From the NCBI RefSeq assembly GCF_040640215.1, contig NZ_JBFABG010000018.1:1-64000 (forward strand): DNA of 64,000 nt. Reading direction: 5' to 3'. Made by a program: the position numbers and the translations under genes. The notes beneath the pieces were generated by a model. It did no database searches. It was not told the origin of the DNA and saw only the letters and a program-made list of their open reading frames with translations. Origin of the DNA: Actinosynnema sp040640215 (GTDB taxonomy: Bacteria; Actinomycetota; Actinomycetes; Mycobacteriales; Pseudonocardiaceae). Of this stretch, positions 44,624-53,438 are shown one piece after another (the first letter of the stretch is position 1; every line of letters starts with the position of its first letter).

Positions 44624-45412
44624 GTGCTCGACAGACTGCGCGAGGCGGTGCGCGGCTCGTTGACCCGGATGGCGGGTGCCGCGGTGGACCGCGACGACCT
44701 CGTCCGGCGACTGCGCCGCGAGTACGAGGACGTCGCACGGCAGGAGACGGACCGGCTGGTGGCGGCCGTCCGGGAGATCGAGCACGAGGGCCGGCGGGAC
44801 ATCCTCGCGGAGGCCGACCGGTACGCGCTGCGCACCACGGAGCGGTTCGTCCGGGAGAACCTGCTCAACGCCACGACCTTCGACAACCGGTTCGACACCC
44901 TGCGGCACGCCCTCGCCCAGGCCCCGGCCACCGGGCTCGCCCTGGAGTTCGGCGTGTACCGGGGCACCACCCTGAAGATCATCGCCGACACCCGGGGCGG
45001 CGAGGGCGTCTACGGCTTCGACTCGTTCGAGGGCCTGCCCGAGGACTGGCGGCCCAAGCGCCCCGCCGGCTGGTTCCGCAACGACGACATGCCGGAGGTG
45101 CCGGGCGCGGGGATCGTGGCGGGCTGGTTCGACGACACGCTGCCGGAGTTCATGGCCGAGCACCCCGGTGACGTGGCGTTCCTGCACCTCGACGCCGACC
45201 TGTACTCCTCGACGGTCACCGCGCTGAAGCACGTCGGACCGCGCCTGCGGCCGGGCAGCGTGGTGCTGTTCGACGAGTACTTCAACTACCCCGGCTGGGA
45301 GGTCCACGAGCACCTCGCGTGGCGGGAGTACGTGGCCGAGCACGACCTGTCGTTCGAGTACCTGTGCTTCACCTCCAACAACGAGCAACTGGCGCTGCGG
45401 ATCACCGGGTAG
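44624..45412 (+). CDS. TylF/MycF-like class I SAM methyltransferase
   Basis: A 262-aa protein. The first 75 residues are charged and helical, probably a coiled coil ('RRLRREYEDVARQETDRLVA'). The rest is a methyltransferase of the macrocin O-methyltransferase (TylF) type: 'LALEFGVYRGTTLKIIA' for SAM, 'GVYGFDSFEGLPEDW', 'VAFLHLDADLYSSTVTAL' with the metal-binding Asp pair, and 'VVLFDEYFNYPGWE'. TylF enzymes methylate sugar hydroxyls on natural products or glycans. No glycosyltransferase or synthase is adjacent, so the acceptor is unknown. The GTG has AGGAG 6-8 bases upstream. Confidence 0.85.
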   Translation: MLDRLREAVRGSLTRMAGAAVDRDDLVRRLRREYEDVARQETDRLVAAVREIEHEGRRDILAEADRYALRTTERFVRENLLNATTFDNRFDTLRHALAQAPATGLALEFGVYRGTTLKIIADTRGGEGVYGFDSFEGLPEDWRPKRPAGWFRNDDMPEVPGAGIVAGWFDDTLPEFMAEHPGDVAFLHLDADLYSSTVTALKHVGPRLRPGSVVLFDEYFNYPGWEVHEHLAWREYVAEHDLSFEYLCFTSNNEQLALRITG

Positions 45413-45434
45413 CGGCGCGGCCCTGCCGGACGAT

Positions 45435-45469
45435 CGGCGGGTGGGGCAGTCGGCCGTCCCCACCCGCCG
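45435..45469. terminator. 12-bp hairpin between convergent genes
   Basis: CGGCGGGTGGGG (45435-45446) pairs perfectly with CCCCACCCGCCG (45458-45469) around an 11-base loop. It lies 22 bases after the methyltransferase stop and 47 bases before the end of the convergent membrane-protein gene. Confidence 0.85.
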
Positions 45470-45516
45470 CCCCTGAGGAGCGGGGCGCGCGTCCGGGCCT
45501 GCCGGCGGGCTGTGGT

Positions 45517-46293
45517 TCAGACCCGCCCGGACGCCCGCCTGTGCTTGCGGCGGGCCCGGTTGTTGATGACCGTGAGGGTGGTGATCCCGGCCACGGACAC
45601 CACCAGCAGCACACCGGGCAGCGGCAGGGGCGAGCCGAGCTCGTCGACGAACCACCGACCGGCGTCGGAGTCCCGGATCTCCTCGCCGACGCCCATGGCA
45701 ACCCCGAACAGGGCCGTGCAGGGGAAGATCCACGACCTGGCGGCGACCTCCGCGCGGGACGCCTCGATCCGGCCCAGCGATTCGGGGAGCAGCGCTCCCA
45801 CGAGTCCGGTGAAGGGGAGCACGAAGAAGAAGTACGCCACCGCGCCGAGCAACGTCGCGGCCACGCCGAGCAGCGTGAACAGGAAGATCGTGATGCCGAA
45901 GTCGTCGGAACCGGAGGAGGTCCCGGCGGGGGTGAAGACCAGCATGGCGTACGAGTTGAGGATCACCGGGCCGAGGTGGGTGGCCCTGCGGAGCCACTGC
46001 CCGTGCGGCCTGCTCCGGGCGAAGCGGGTCCCGCTCGCCGAGCTGTCCATCTGCCCGAGCACCAGCCTCACCCGCAGCGGGTGGCAGGCGCGCAGCAGCA
46101 GCAACAGGGCGGTCTGCGCCAAGCCGTTGACCAGGTACGCACCCATCACGATCGCGAAGCCCAGCACACCGCCGGAGACGGGATCGCCGACGAAGAAGGC
46201 GAAGTAGCCCCAGAGACCCGTGGCGGTCACGGCGGTCGCCACGACGAACTCGGGGCCTCCGACGTCGTCGAAATCGTTCACCACCCGCGCCAC
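45517..46293 (-). CDS. Integral membrane protein of unknown function
   Basis: A 258-aa protein with about six membrane segments, for example 'FVVATAVTATGLWGYFAFFV', 'VLGFAIVMGAYLVNGLAQTA', 'FGITIFLFTLLGVAATLLG', 'AVAYFFFVLPFTGLVGAL' and 'LPGVLLVVSVAGITTLTVI'. The C-terminus is strongly basic. No family is recognised. GTG at 46293 is preferred over TTG at 46305 because GGAGG lies 5 bases upstream. The gene is alone, convergent with the methyltransferase. Confidence 0.75.
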   Translation of the reverse strand: MARVVNDFDDVGGPEFVVATAVTATGLWGYFAFFVGDPVSGGVLGFAIVMGAYLVNGLAQTALLLLLRACHPLRVRLVLGQMDSSASGTRFARSRPHGQWLRRATHLGPVILNSYAMLVFTPAGTSSGSDDFGITIFLFTLLGVAATLLGAVAYFFFVLPFTGLVGALLPESLGRIEASRAEVAARSWIFPCTALFGVAMGVGEEIRDSDAGRWFVDELGSPLPLPGVLLVVSVAGITTLTVINNRARRKHRRASGRV

Positions 46294-46496
46294 ATGCCCC
46301 TCCAACGCCGATCACCCGGTGCGGTGACCGGGAGGCGCATCGTAGGGCCGGCGGCGGTGGACAGGCGCACGGAACCGCACCCAGGTCACCTCATCGGTCC
46401 AATGGTGCCGGATACCGCCGGCGGGCCGTAGCGGCAGGCCCGCACCGGACGATGCTCCTCGGACAGCCCGTCCCACCGACAGCCCGAGGAGGGCTC

Positions 46497-47351
46497 ATGG
46501 CACGGTTACCCAGGCTGCTCGCGGCGGTGTTCGCGGCGATCCTGGCCGGCTCCGGCACGGCGTACGCGGAGGACCACCCGACCGCCGGCATCCACACCCC
46601 GCGCACCGGCTCGTACGCGGCCGTCGGCGAACCCCTGCTGGTCACCGGCGGCGCGGTGAACGGCGAGGCGGGCGGCATCACGGCGGTCGACGTGTCCGTC
46701 GACGGCGGCACGACCTGGCAGCCCGCCGAGGAGTCGCGGGAGCAGTGGAGGTTCCGGTTCACGCCCACCGCGCCCGGTGACGTCGCGGTGATCGCCCGCG
46801 CGCATACCCGGTCGACGACCGGTCACCCCAGCCCGGCCACCACGGTGCACGTGGGCGCGACGCCCGGCCCGCTGCCGCGAATCCACGACGCGAACAACGG
46901 GCTGACCCTGCCGGTGTTCGACCAGGTGCTGGACCCGGACCGGGAGCCGGTCGAACTCGGTCTGGAGTTCCAGGTGGACCGGCCCGGCACGATCACCGGC
47001 GTCACCGTCGACCGGGGCACCCACACCGGCCCGATCAGGACCCGCCTGTGGACCGGCGGCGGCGACCTGGTGGCGGACGCGCTGTCCGGTTCGCCCGGCA
47101 CCGGCCGCGAGTGGGTGGACTTCCCGACGCCGATCCCGGTCCACCCCGGTCAGGACTACGTCGTGTCGTACTTCAGCGACCGGTCGTGGGGCTACCGGGC
47201 GTCCGAGAACTACTTCACCGCCACGATCCTCCAGGCCCCGTTCATCGTGGAGCCGGGCGCGGGCGTCTACCACTACGGGGTGCACGGCGGCTTCCCGACC
47301 GAGACGTGGCACGACAGCAACTACTGGGTCCTGCCCCAGTTCCAGGAGTAG
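46497..47351 (+). CDS. Secreted DUF4082 domain protein
   Basis: A 284-aa exported protein. A signal peptide ('LLAAVFAAILAGSGTAYAE', cleavage near residue 22) is followed by an Ig-like domain (about 30-115, 'VDVSVDGGTTWQPAEESREQ') and a DUF4082 domain (about 140-284, 'VELGLEFQVDRPGTITGVTV', 'RTRLWTGGGDLVAD', 'YVVSYFSDRSWGYRASENYF'). DUF4082 is a beta-sandwich often found in extracellular carbohydrate-active or surface proteins. ATG at 46497 has GAGGAGGG upstream. The binding target is unknown. Confidence 0.85.
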   Translation: MARLPRLLAAVFAAILAGSGTAYAEDHPTAGIHTPRTGSYAAVGEPLLVTGGAVNGEAGGITAVDVSVDGGTTWQPAEESREQWRFRFTPTAPGDVAVIARAHTRSTTGHPSPATTVHVGATPGPLPRIHDANNGLTLPVFDQVLDPDREPVELGLEFQVDRPGTITGVTVDRGTHTGPIRTRLWTGGGDLVADALSGSPGTGREWVDFPTPIPVHPGQDYVVSYFSDRSWGYRASENYFTATILQAPFIVEPGAGVYHYGVHGGFPTETWHDSNYWVLPQFQE

Positions 47352-47424
47352 CCGTCGGCGTGGAGCGGCTCCCTGGAGTCGCTCCACGTCGACCTGACGC
47401 CGAGGTGTGCGTAGCGTCGCAGGG

Positions 47425-48810
47425 GTGACCCCTGGACTTCCCACGACCCTGGGCGGGCTGCGCGCCGCCGGGTACGCGCCGCGCGGCGTCAAGGCCGAAC
47501 TGCGGGACAACCTGGTGGAGGCGTTGCGCGCGAAGCGCGACCCGTGGCCGGGCATCGTCGGGTTCGACCGGACGGTGCTGCCGCAACTGGAGCGCGCGAT
47601 CCTGGCCGGGCACGACGTCGTGCTGCTCGGCGAGCGCGGCCAGGGCAAGACCCGGCTGCTGCGCTCGCTGGTCGGCCTGCTCGACGAGTGGACGCCGGTC
47701 ATCGACGGCGCGGAGCTCCACGAGCACCCGATGGTGCCGATCACGCCGGAGTCCCGGCGGCGGGCCGCCGAGCTCGGCGACGACCTGCCGGTGGCCTGGA
47801 AGCACCGCGCCGACCGGTTCGCGGAGAAGCTGGCCACGCCGGACACCAGCGTCGGCGACCTGGTCGGCGACGTGGACCCGGTGAAGGTCGCGCAGGGCCG
47901 CAGCCTGGGCGACCCGGAGACCATCCACTACGGCCTCGTGCCGCGCGCGCACCGGGGCATCATCGCGGTCAACGAGCTGCCCGACCTGGCCGAGCGGATC
48001 CAGGTGTCGCTGCTCAACGTGATGGAGGAGCGCGACATCCAGATCCGCGGCTACACGCTGCGGCTGCCGCTGGACGTGCTGGTGGTGGCGACGGCGAACC
48101 CCGAGGACTACACGAACCGGGGCCGGATCATCACCCCGCTCAAGGACCGGTTCGGCGCGGAGATCCGCACGCACTACCCGCTGGAGGTCGACGCCGAGGT
48201 GGCGCTGGTCCGGCAGGAGTCGGAGCTGGTCGCGGAGGTGGGCGACCACCTGCTGGAGGCGGTGGCGCGGTTCGTGCGGCACCTGCGCGAGTCGCCCGCG
48301 ATCGACCAGCGGTCGGGCGTCTCGGCGCGGTTCGCGGTGGCGGCGGCGGAGACGGTGGCCGCGTCGGCGCTGCGGCGCAGCGCGCTGATCGGCGAGCACC
48401 CGCCCATCGCCCGCCCGGTGGACCTGTACTCGGTGCCGGCCGTGCTGCGCGGCAAGCTGGAGTTCGAGGCGGGGGAGGAGGGGCGGGAGCACGAGGTGCT
48501 CACCCACCTGCTGCGGCGCGCGATCGCGGACACCGCGCGGGCCGCGTTCGCCGGGCTGGACCTGCGGTCGCTGGCCGATCTGGTATCCGCCGGCCACCCG
48601 GTGGCGACCGGCGAGCAGGTGCCGGCGGCGGACGTGCTGGCCGCGCTGCCCGAGCTCCCGGTGCTGCACGACGTGGCGCGGCGGGTGGGCGCGGGCCCGG
48701 CGGACCCGCCCGGCCGGATCGCGTCCGCGGTGGAACTGGCCCTGGAGGCGCTCTACCTCACCCGCCGGCTGGCCAAGGACACCGACGAGGACCGGACGGT
48801 CTACGGGTGA
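47425..48810 (+). CDS. Magnesium-chelatase-like AAA+ ATPase
   Basis: A 461-aa AAA+ protein resembling magnesium chelatase subunit I and M. tuberculosis Rv0958. Walker A is intact ('GERGQGKT'). Walker B reads 'GIIAVNELPDL', with Asn in place of the usual Asp before the catalytic Glu. Sensor 1 'VVATANPEDYTN' and the arginine-finger region 'LKDRFGAEI' are present. The hallmark 'LLNVMEERDIQIRGY' loop fits the family. GTG 47425 is favoured because TAGCGT ends 7 bases upstream (leaderless pattern). Its stop overlaps the start of the VWA gene. No bacteriochlorophyll genes are present, so it is a chaperone-like ATPase, not chlorophyll-related. Confidence 0.9.
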   Translation: MTPGLPTTLGGLRAAGYAPRGVKAELRDNLVEALRAKRDPWPGIVGFDRTVLPQLERAILAGHDVVLLGERGQGKTRLLRSLVGLLDEWTPVIDGAELHEHPMVPITPESRRRAAELGDDLPVAWKHRADRFAEKLATPDTSVGDLVGDVDPVKVAQGRSLGDPETIHYGLVPRAHRGIIAVNELPDLAERIQVSLLNVMEERDIQIRGYTLRLPLDVLVVATANPEDYTNRGRIITPLKDRFGAEIRTHYPLEVDAEVALVRQESELVAEVGDHLLEAVARFVRHLRESPAIDQRSGVSARFAVAAAETVAASALRRSALIGEHPPIARPVDLYSVPAVLRGKLEFEAGEEGREHEVLTHLLRRAIADTARAAFAGLDLRSLADLVSAGHPVATGEQVPAADVLAALPELPVLHDVARRVGAGPADPPGRIASAVELALEALYLTRRLAKDTDEDRTVYG

Positions 48811-50741
48811 CCGGCTACCGCTACGACCGCTACGTCGACGGGCCCGACCCGCTCGCGCCGCCCGCCGACCTGCGGGCGGCGATGGACGAGCTCGGGCGCG
48901 AGGTCATGGAGGGCGCGTCCCCGGAGTCGGCGTTGCGCGAGCTGCTCCGGCGCGGTGTGCCGGGCGCGCGCGGCCTGGACGACCTGACGGCGCGGTTGTG
49001 GCAGCGGCGCTCGGCCATCCAGCGCCGGCACCGGCTGGACGGCACGCTCCAGGAGGTCCGCGAGCTGCTGGACCGGGCGCTGGAGGCCGAGCGGACGGCG
49101 CTGTTCCCCGACCCGGACGACGACGCGCGGTTCCGCGAGGCGCAGCTCGCCGCCCTGCCGCAGGGCACGGCGGCGGCCGTGCGGGAGCTCGCCGAGTACG
49201 ACTGGCGCTCGCCGCAGGCCCGCGAGTCCTACGAGCAGATCCGCGACCTGCTCGGCCGGGAGCTGCTCGACCAGCGGTTCCAGGGCCTGAAGCAGGCCAT
49301 GCGGAGCGTGGGGCAGGAGGACGTCCAGCGCATCCAGGAGATGTTGACCGACCTCAACGCCCTGCTGGCCGAGCACGCCCAGGGCACCGACACCACCGAG
49401 CGGTTCCAGGAGTTCATGCGCCGCCACGGCGAGTTCTTCCCGGAGAACCCGCGCACCGTGCAGGAGCTGGTCGACGCGCTCGCGGCGCGGTCGGCGGCGG
49501 CGCAGCGGATGGCGAACTCGATGACCGAGCAGCAGCGCGACGAGCTGAACGCGTTGTCGCAGCAGGCGTTCGGCGACTCGGGCGTCGGTTCCCAGTTGTC
49601 CACCCTGGACTCCCTGCTGCGGGGCCTGCGGCCCGGCGAGGACTGGACCGGCTCGGCGCGCTTCCGGGGCGGGCAGCCGCTGGGGCTGGGCGAGGGCGCG
49701 CGGGCGATGGAGGACCTGGCCGAGCTCGACGCGCTGGCCGAGCAGCTCTCCCAGTCCTACCCCGGCGCGCGCCTGGAGGACCTCGACGTGGAGTCGCTGG
49801 TCCGCCAGCTCGGCGACGAGGCAGGCGTGGACGCGCGCCGGCTGGCCGAGCTGGAACGCGAGCTGCGGCGGCAGAACCTGCTCGAACGCGCACCGGACGG
49901 CTCGTTGCGGCTGACGCCGAAAGCGCTGCGGCGCTTGGGGGAGACGGCGTTGCGCGGTGTGATCGACAGCGTGCGGGCGCGGGGCGGGCGGGAGAACAGG
50001 CAGGCCGGCGCGGCGGGCGAGCTGCTGGGCAGCACGCGCCCGTGGCGGTTCGGCGACACCGAGCCGTGGAACGTGCCGCGCACGATCACCAACGCCGTGC
50101 TCCGCGCGGGGGTCGGCGAGATCGGCCTGGACGTCGCCGACGTCGAGATCAGCGAGACCGAGCAGCGCTCCCGGGCGGCGGTCGCGCTGTGCGTGGACAC
50201 GTCGTGGTCGATGGTGCAGGACGGCCGGTGGGTGCCGATGAAGCGCACCGCGCTGGCGCTGCACCACCTGGTGAGCACCCGGTTCCGGACCGACGCGTTG
50301 CAACTGATCACGTTCGGCCGGCACGCGGAAGCGGTCGACATCGGCCAGTTGACGGCGCTGGAGGGCGTGTGGGAGCAGGGCACCAACCTGCACCACGCGC
50401 TGCTGCTGGCGGGCAGGCACCTGCGCCGGCACCCGGACGCGCAGCCGGTGGTCCTGGTGGTGACCGACGGCGAGCCGACCGCGCACCTGGAGGCGGACGG
50501 GCAGGCCGAGTTCACCTACCCGCCGCTGCCGCGCACCATCGCGAAGACCCTGGTGGAGGTGGACGGCCTGGCCAGGCTGGGCGCGTCGATCACGGTGTTC
50601 CGGCTGGGCGACGACCCGAGGCTGGCCCGGTTCGTGGACCTGGTGGCGCGACGCGGCGGCGGCCGGGTCGTCGCGCCGGACGAGGACGGCCTGGGCGCGG
50701 CCGTGGTGGGCGACTACCTCAGGTCCCGCCGCCGGCGCTGA
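48807..50741 (+). CDS. VWA domain partner of the AAA+ ATPase
   Basis: A 644-aa cytoplasmic protein. Residues 1-430 are mostly charged helices, with heptad-like stretches ('RRHRLDGTLQEVRELLDRAL', 'QEDVQRIQEMLTDLNALLAE'). The C-terminal VWA domain (about 455-640) has a complete metal site: 'VDTSWSM', Thr in 'WEQGTNLHHAL', and Asp in 'VVTDGEPT'. The arrangement equals Rv0959 next to Rv0958. GTG at 48807 overlaps the ATPase stop, so a 1:1 assembly is likely, by analogy with magnesium chelatase I/D and RavA-ViaA. Confidence 0.9.
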   Translation: MTGYRYDRYVDGPDPLAPPADLRAAMDELGREVMEGASPESALRELLRRGVPGARGLDDLTARLWQRRSAIQRRHRLDGTLQEVRELLDRALEAERTALFPDPDDDARFREAQLAALPQGTAAAVRELAEYDWRSPQARESYEQIRDLLGRELLDQRFQGLKQAMRSVGQEDVQRIQEMLTDLNALLAEHAQGTDTTERFQEFMRRHGEFFPENPRTVQELVDALAARSAAAQRMANSMTEQQRDELNALSQQAFGDSGVGSQLSTLDSLLRGLRPGEDWTGSARFRGGQPLGLGEGARAMEDLAELDALAEQLSQSYPGARLEDLDVESLVRQLGDEAGVDARRLAELERELRRQNLLERAPDGSLRLTPKALRRLGETALRGVIDSVRARGGRENRQAGAAGELLGSTRPWRFGDTEPWNVPRTITNAVLRAGVGEIGLDVADVEISETEQRSRAAVALCVDTSWSMVQDGRWVPMKRTALALHHLVSTRFRTDALQLITFGRHAEAVDIGQLTALEGVWEQGTNLHHALLLAGRHLRRHPDAQPVVLVVTDGEPTAHLEADGQAEFTYPPLPRTIAKTLVEVDGLARLGASITVFRLGDDPRLARFVDLVARRGGGRVVAPDEDGLGAAVVGDYLRSRRRR

Positions 50742-50933
50742 GCACTTCGGCGTGGTCGCGGCCCACACCGCGTCCCCGCGCACCCCGTACTACTCGACGG
50801 TGACGGCGGACCTGGTCTGCGGACCGCTGGTCCCGGTGACGCGCAGGCGAGCAGCACTGGTCGATCGTGCCGATCCGGGACCTGCTCGTCGACTGCCCGC
50901 CCAACCTCCGCACCGCTCGGACGTCCTGGTGGC

Positions 50934-51689
50934 ATGACGTCGATTTCAGAAGGCCGTGCGTCTCTCACCGATTCGGCTCAGGTCAACGACTACGACCGCA
51001 TCGCCGAGGATTACACGGCCGAGAACGAGACCAGTCTCATGAACGCGTACTACGAGCGGCCCGCGATGCTGGAACTCGCCGGGGACGTGACCGACCGGCG
51101 CATCCTCGACGCCGGCTGCGGCTCGGGGCCCCTGTTCGCCGCGCTGCGCGATCGGGGCGCTGCCGTGACCGGCATCGACGCGAGCGCGGGCATGCTGGAG
51201 CTGGCCCGGCGGCGGCTGGGTGCCGACGCGGACCTGCGGGTCGCCGACCTGGCCGACCCGCTGCCCTTCCCCGACGGCGCGTTCGACGACGTCGTCGCAT
51301 CCCTGGTGCTGCACTACCTGCGGGACTGGGGGCCGACACTGGCCGAACTGCGACGCGTGCTGGTACCCGGCGGGCGGCTCATCGTCTCGGTCGAGCATCC
51401 GTTCGTCATCACCCTGATGCAGCACCTGGCCGGGGGCAAGCCCGACTACTTCCAGATCCGCAACCGGACCGAGGAATGGGCCATGGGCGGGCAGACCGCC
51501 CAGATGAGCTTCTGGGACCGCCCGCTGCACGCGATGACCGACGCCTTCACGGCGGCCGGTTTCCGCATCGACGTCATCAGCGAGCCGCCGCCCGCGCCCG
51601 CCGCCCGCGACCTGTTCCCCGAAGAGTTCAGCAGGTTCGCAGGCCCGAACTTCCTCGGCTTCCTGTTCTTCGTCTTGCAGGTCGGCTAG
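50934..51689 (+). CDS. Class I SAM-dependent methyltransferase (Methyltransf_11)
   Basis: A 251-aa methyltransferase. Motif I is 'ILDAGCGSGPLFAALRDRGA' (about 57-76), followed by 'GIDASAGMLELARRRL', 'LRVADLADPLPFPDGAFDDV', 'LRRVLVPGGRLIVS' and the C-terminal 'HPFVI' region. The substrate is not predictable. The ATG start lies 192 bases after the VWA gene; that interval holds no gene I recognise. Two copies of a 19-bp hairpin repeat begin in its last codons. Confidence 0.88.
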   Translation: MTSISEGRASLTDSAQVNDYDRIAEDYTAENETSLMNAYYERPAMLELAGDVTDRRILDAGCGSGPLFAALRDRGAAVTGIDASAGMLELARRRLGADADLRVADLADPLPFPDGAFDDVVASLVLHYLRDWGPTLAELRRVLVPGGRLIVSVEHPFVITLMQHLAGGKPDYFQIRNRTEEWAMGGQTAQMSFWDRPLHAMTDAFTAAGFRIDVISEPPPAPAARDLFPEEFSRFAGPNFLGFLFFVLQVG

Positions 51690-51723
51690 CCGCTCCTGAG
51701 CGGTCTAGCCGCTCCTGAGCGGT
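51686..51723. repeat. Tandem 19-bp hairpin repeat at gene end
   Basis: CTAGCCGCTCCTGAGCGGT occurs twice without a gap (51686-51704 and 51705-51723). The first copy contains the TAG stop of the methyltransferase. Each copy can fold as CCGCT-CCTG-AGCGG, so two small terminator-like hairpins stand in a row. Confidence 0.85.
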
Positions 51724-51803
51724 CGGCCCCTTCAGCCACCGCGACCTGGCCCAGGAATCCGCGACCAGTCCCGCGAAGTTCCCCCGGAATCCGCCTCCAC
51801 TAA

Positions 51804-51917
51804 CCAGCGCCGAACACCGCCATCTTCACCCGCGCACTCGGCAAGATCGTCCGCGAGCGCGATCCCGGCCCGGCGTTCGTCGTGGTGCAACCGCCCGGCC
51901 TGCCCGTCCCGTCCTGA
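51804..51917 (+). pseudogene. 37-codon orphan gene tail
   Basis: After a TAA at 51801-51803, the frame reads 'PAPNTAIFTRALGKIVRERD' and 'PGPAFVVVQPPGLPVPS' to a TGA. The composition looks like real coding sequence (a C-terminal fragment), but there is no start codon or ribosome site. It may be debris of a deleted gene. No family is assigned. Confidence 0.35.
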
Positions 51918-51954
51918 CACCGACGGGCAGGACGGCGCGAGGAGGTCGGGAGCG

Positions 51955-52506
51955 GTGAACCGGGTGGTGCTCGCGGTAGTGGCGGCAGGGGCGTTCGCGG
52001 TGAGTGGCTGTGGTGTGGACCAGATCGCGGGCGACGCGGCGACACCGCCGCCGTCGTCCTCGGTGACCCCGACCAACGACCCGGCAGCCGAGGCCGCCGC
52101 ATCCGCGCTCGGACCGCTGCTGGAAAGCGGTTTCCCGCAGACCTACGCCGGCGTGCGGCTCGACGGCGACCGGGTCGTCGTCCACCGGCTGCCGGACCGG
52201 GCTTTGGACGACGCGGCCCGCGCGGCGGCGCACGGGGTCCGACTGGCGCTGGTCGACGCGAAGTTCCCGTTGAGCCGCCTCAAGGAGGTCACCGACCGGA
52301 TCGCGGCCGACGCCGAGCACTGGAAGACCACGACCGTGCGGATCTCCACGTGGGGGCCGGCGGTGGACGGCTCGGCGGTGGACGTGACTACCGCGGACGG
52401 CAGCGAAGCCGACCGCGCGGCGCTGGCGGAGCGGTACGGCGCGGACGTCATCCGGGTGTCGAAGGGCGATCTCCCGACGCCCGCCCCGGCCCCGGCCACG
52501 AAGTGA
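51955..52506 (+). CDS. Small secreted lipoprotein
   Basis: A 183-aa lipoprotein. The signal 'VLAVVAAGAFAVSGCG' ends in a lipobox (VSGC, Cys near residue 19), followed by a Pro/Ser linker ('TPPPSSSVTPT') and one compact domain of about 130 residues ('GFPQTYAGVRLDGDRVVVHR', 'FPLSRLKEVTDRIAADAEHW', 'AERYGADVIRVSKGD'). The domain resembles small beta/alpha periplasmic inhibitor-like folds, but I do not recognise a family. The GTG follows 'GGAGGTCGGGAGC'. It is convergent with the regulator gene at 52532, leaving 25 bases. Confidence 0.78.
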   Translation: MNRVVLAVVAAGAFAVSGCGVDQIAGDAATPPPSSSVTPTNDPAAEAAASALGPLLESGFPQTYAGVRLDGDRVVVHRLPDRALDDAARAAAHGVRLALVDAKFPLSRLKEVTDRIAADAEHWKTTTVRISTWGPAVDGSAVDVTTADGSEADRAALAERYGADVIRVSKGDLPTPAPAPATK

Positions 52507-52531
52507 CGCGCCGGGGCGGCACGTCCTCCGG

Positions 52532-53425
52532 CTAGGAGGTCCGGCGCTCGATCCCGTCGAGGACCGACCGGAGGCCCAGCTCGAACAGCGCGTCGAGGTC
52601 GAGGTCGTAGCCGGTCTCCGCGAAGGACGTCAGGAGGCGGGCGAACGTGGGGTGCGCCGGGGCGAGGCGGTCCAGGGCGCGCGCCTGGCCGTTCATCCAC
52701 TGCTCGGTGGACAGACCGGTGGCCCCCTCGGCGTGCGCCTCCCGCTCCAGGTGGACCGCCAGACCCAGGACGTGGCTGTAGAGCAGGACGTTGAGGTCGA
52801 ACGTGGTCCTCGGGTCCAGGCCCAGCCCGGCCAGGCCGTCGAGCACCCACTCGGAGTAGGCCAGCAGGTTCGGCACCAGCAAGGGCCGGGACAGCGGCCC
52901 GAGCTGCGCCAGCCAGGGGTGTTCGCGGTGCAGCGCCCACAGCGCCCGCACGCCCACCTCGACCCGGGCGCGCCAGTGGTCGGGCCGCGCAGGCAGGGTC
53001 ATCCCGCCGAACACCGCGTCGGCCATCATCAGCACGAGGTCGCCCTTGCTCGCCACGTGCCGGTAGGGCGACATCGCCGCGACCCCGAGGCGGGCCGCGA
53101 CGCCGCGCATCGACAGCGCCGCCAGGCCCTCGGCGTCCGCGATGTCGATCGCCGCGCGCACCACCCGGTCCCGCGTCAGCTCGCGCTCGGGTGCCGCCGC
53201 GCGCGGCCGTGACCGGGCGGCGGCCACGACGGTGCCGACCCGGGGTTCCGCCTCGACCAGCCCTTCCTGGCGCAACGCGGTCAACGCCTTGGCTGCGGTG
53301 GCCAGCGCGACGTCCCACTCCTTCGCGACCTGCCGGGCGGACGGCACGCGGTCACCGGGGTTCAGCTCGCCGTCGGTGATGCGGCGCGTGATCTCGGCGA
53401 CGATGCGCTGGTAGGGCGGGATCAT
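52532..53425 (-). CDS. Double-HTH regulator: GntR plus TetR fusion
   Basis: A 297-aa transcription factor with two DNA-binding domains. Residues about 1-70 are a GntR winged helix ('YQRIVAEITRRITDGELNPG', 'VPSARQVAKEWDVALATAAK', 'ALRQEGLVEAEP'). Residues about 83-130 are a TetR HTH ('RVVRAAIDIADAEGLAALSM', 'RGVAARLGVAAMSPYRHVAS'), followed by a TetR_C-type ligand domain. The start ATG has a strong GGAGGAGG upstream. It is divergent from a TetX-like monooxygenase, with a perfect 14-bp palindrome between them, so it probably represses that gene and itself in response to a small molecule. Confidence 0.9.
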   Translation of the reverse strand: MIPPYQRIVAEITRRITDGELNPGDRVPSARQVAKEWDVALATAAKALTALRQEGLVEAEPRVGTVVAAARSRPRAAAPERELTRDRVVRAAIDIADAEGLAALSMRGVAARLGVAAMSPYRHVASKGDLVLMMADAVFGGMTLPARPDHWRARVEVGVRALWALHREHPWLAQLGPLSRPLLVPNLLAYSEWVLDGLAGLGLDPRTTFDLNVLLYSHVLGLAVHLEREAHAEGATGLSTEQWMNGQARALDRLAPAHPTFARLLTSFAETGYDLDLDALFELGLRSVLDGIERRTS

Positions 53426-53438
53426 GCGGTACCTCCTC

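Noticed and set aside
47544..50741. A single 1,065-codon fusion of AAA+ and VWA
   Set aside because: The upstream half is out of frame with the AAA+ gene and unrelated to any family. The AAA+ and VWA proteins are separate, overlapping genes.
47425..50741. A bacteriochlorophyll magnesium chelatase
   Set aside because: The ATPase/VWA layout is similar, but no porphyrin-magnesium genes accompany it and the nearest relatives I know (Rv0958/Rv0959) come from non-photosynthetic bacteria.
50742..50933. A tRNA or small RNA between the VWA and methyltransferase genes
   Set aside because: No cloverleaf, T-loop (GGTTCGA) or CCA-like end could be found; the interval looks like ordinary spacer.
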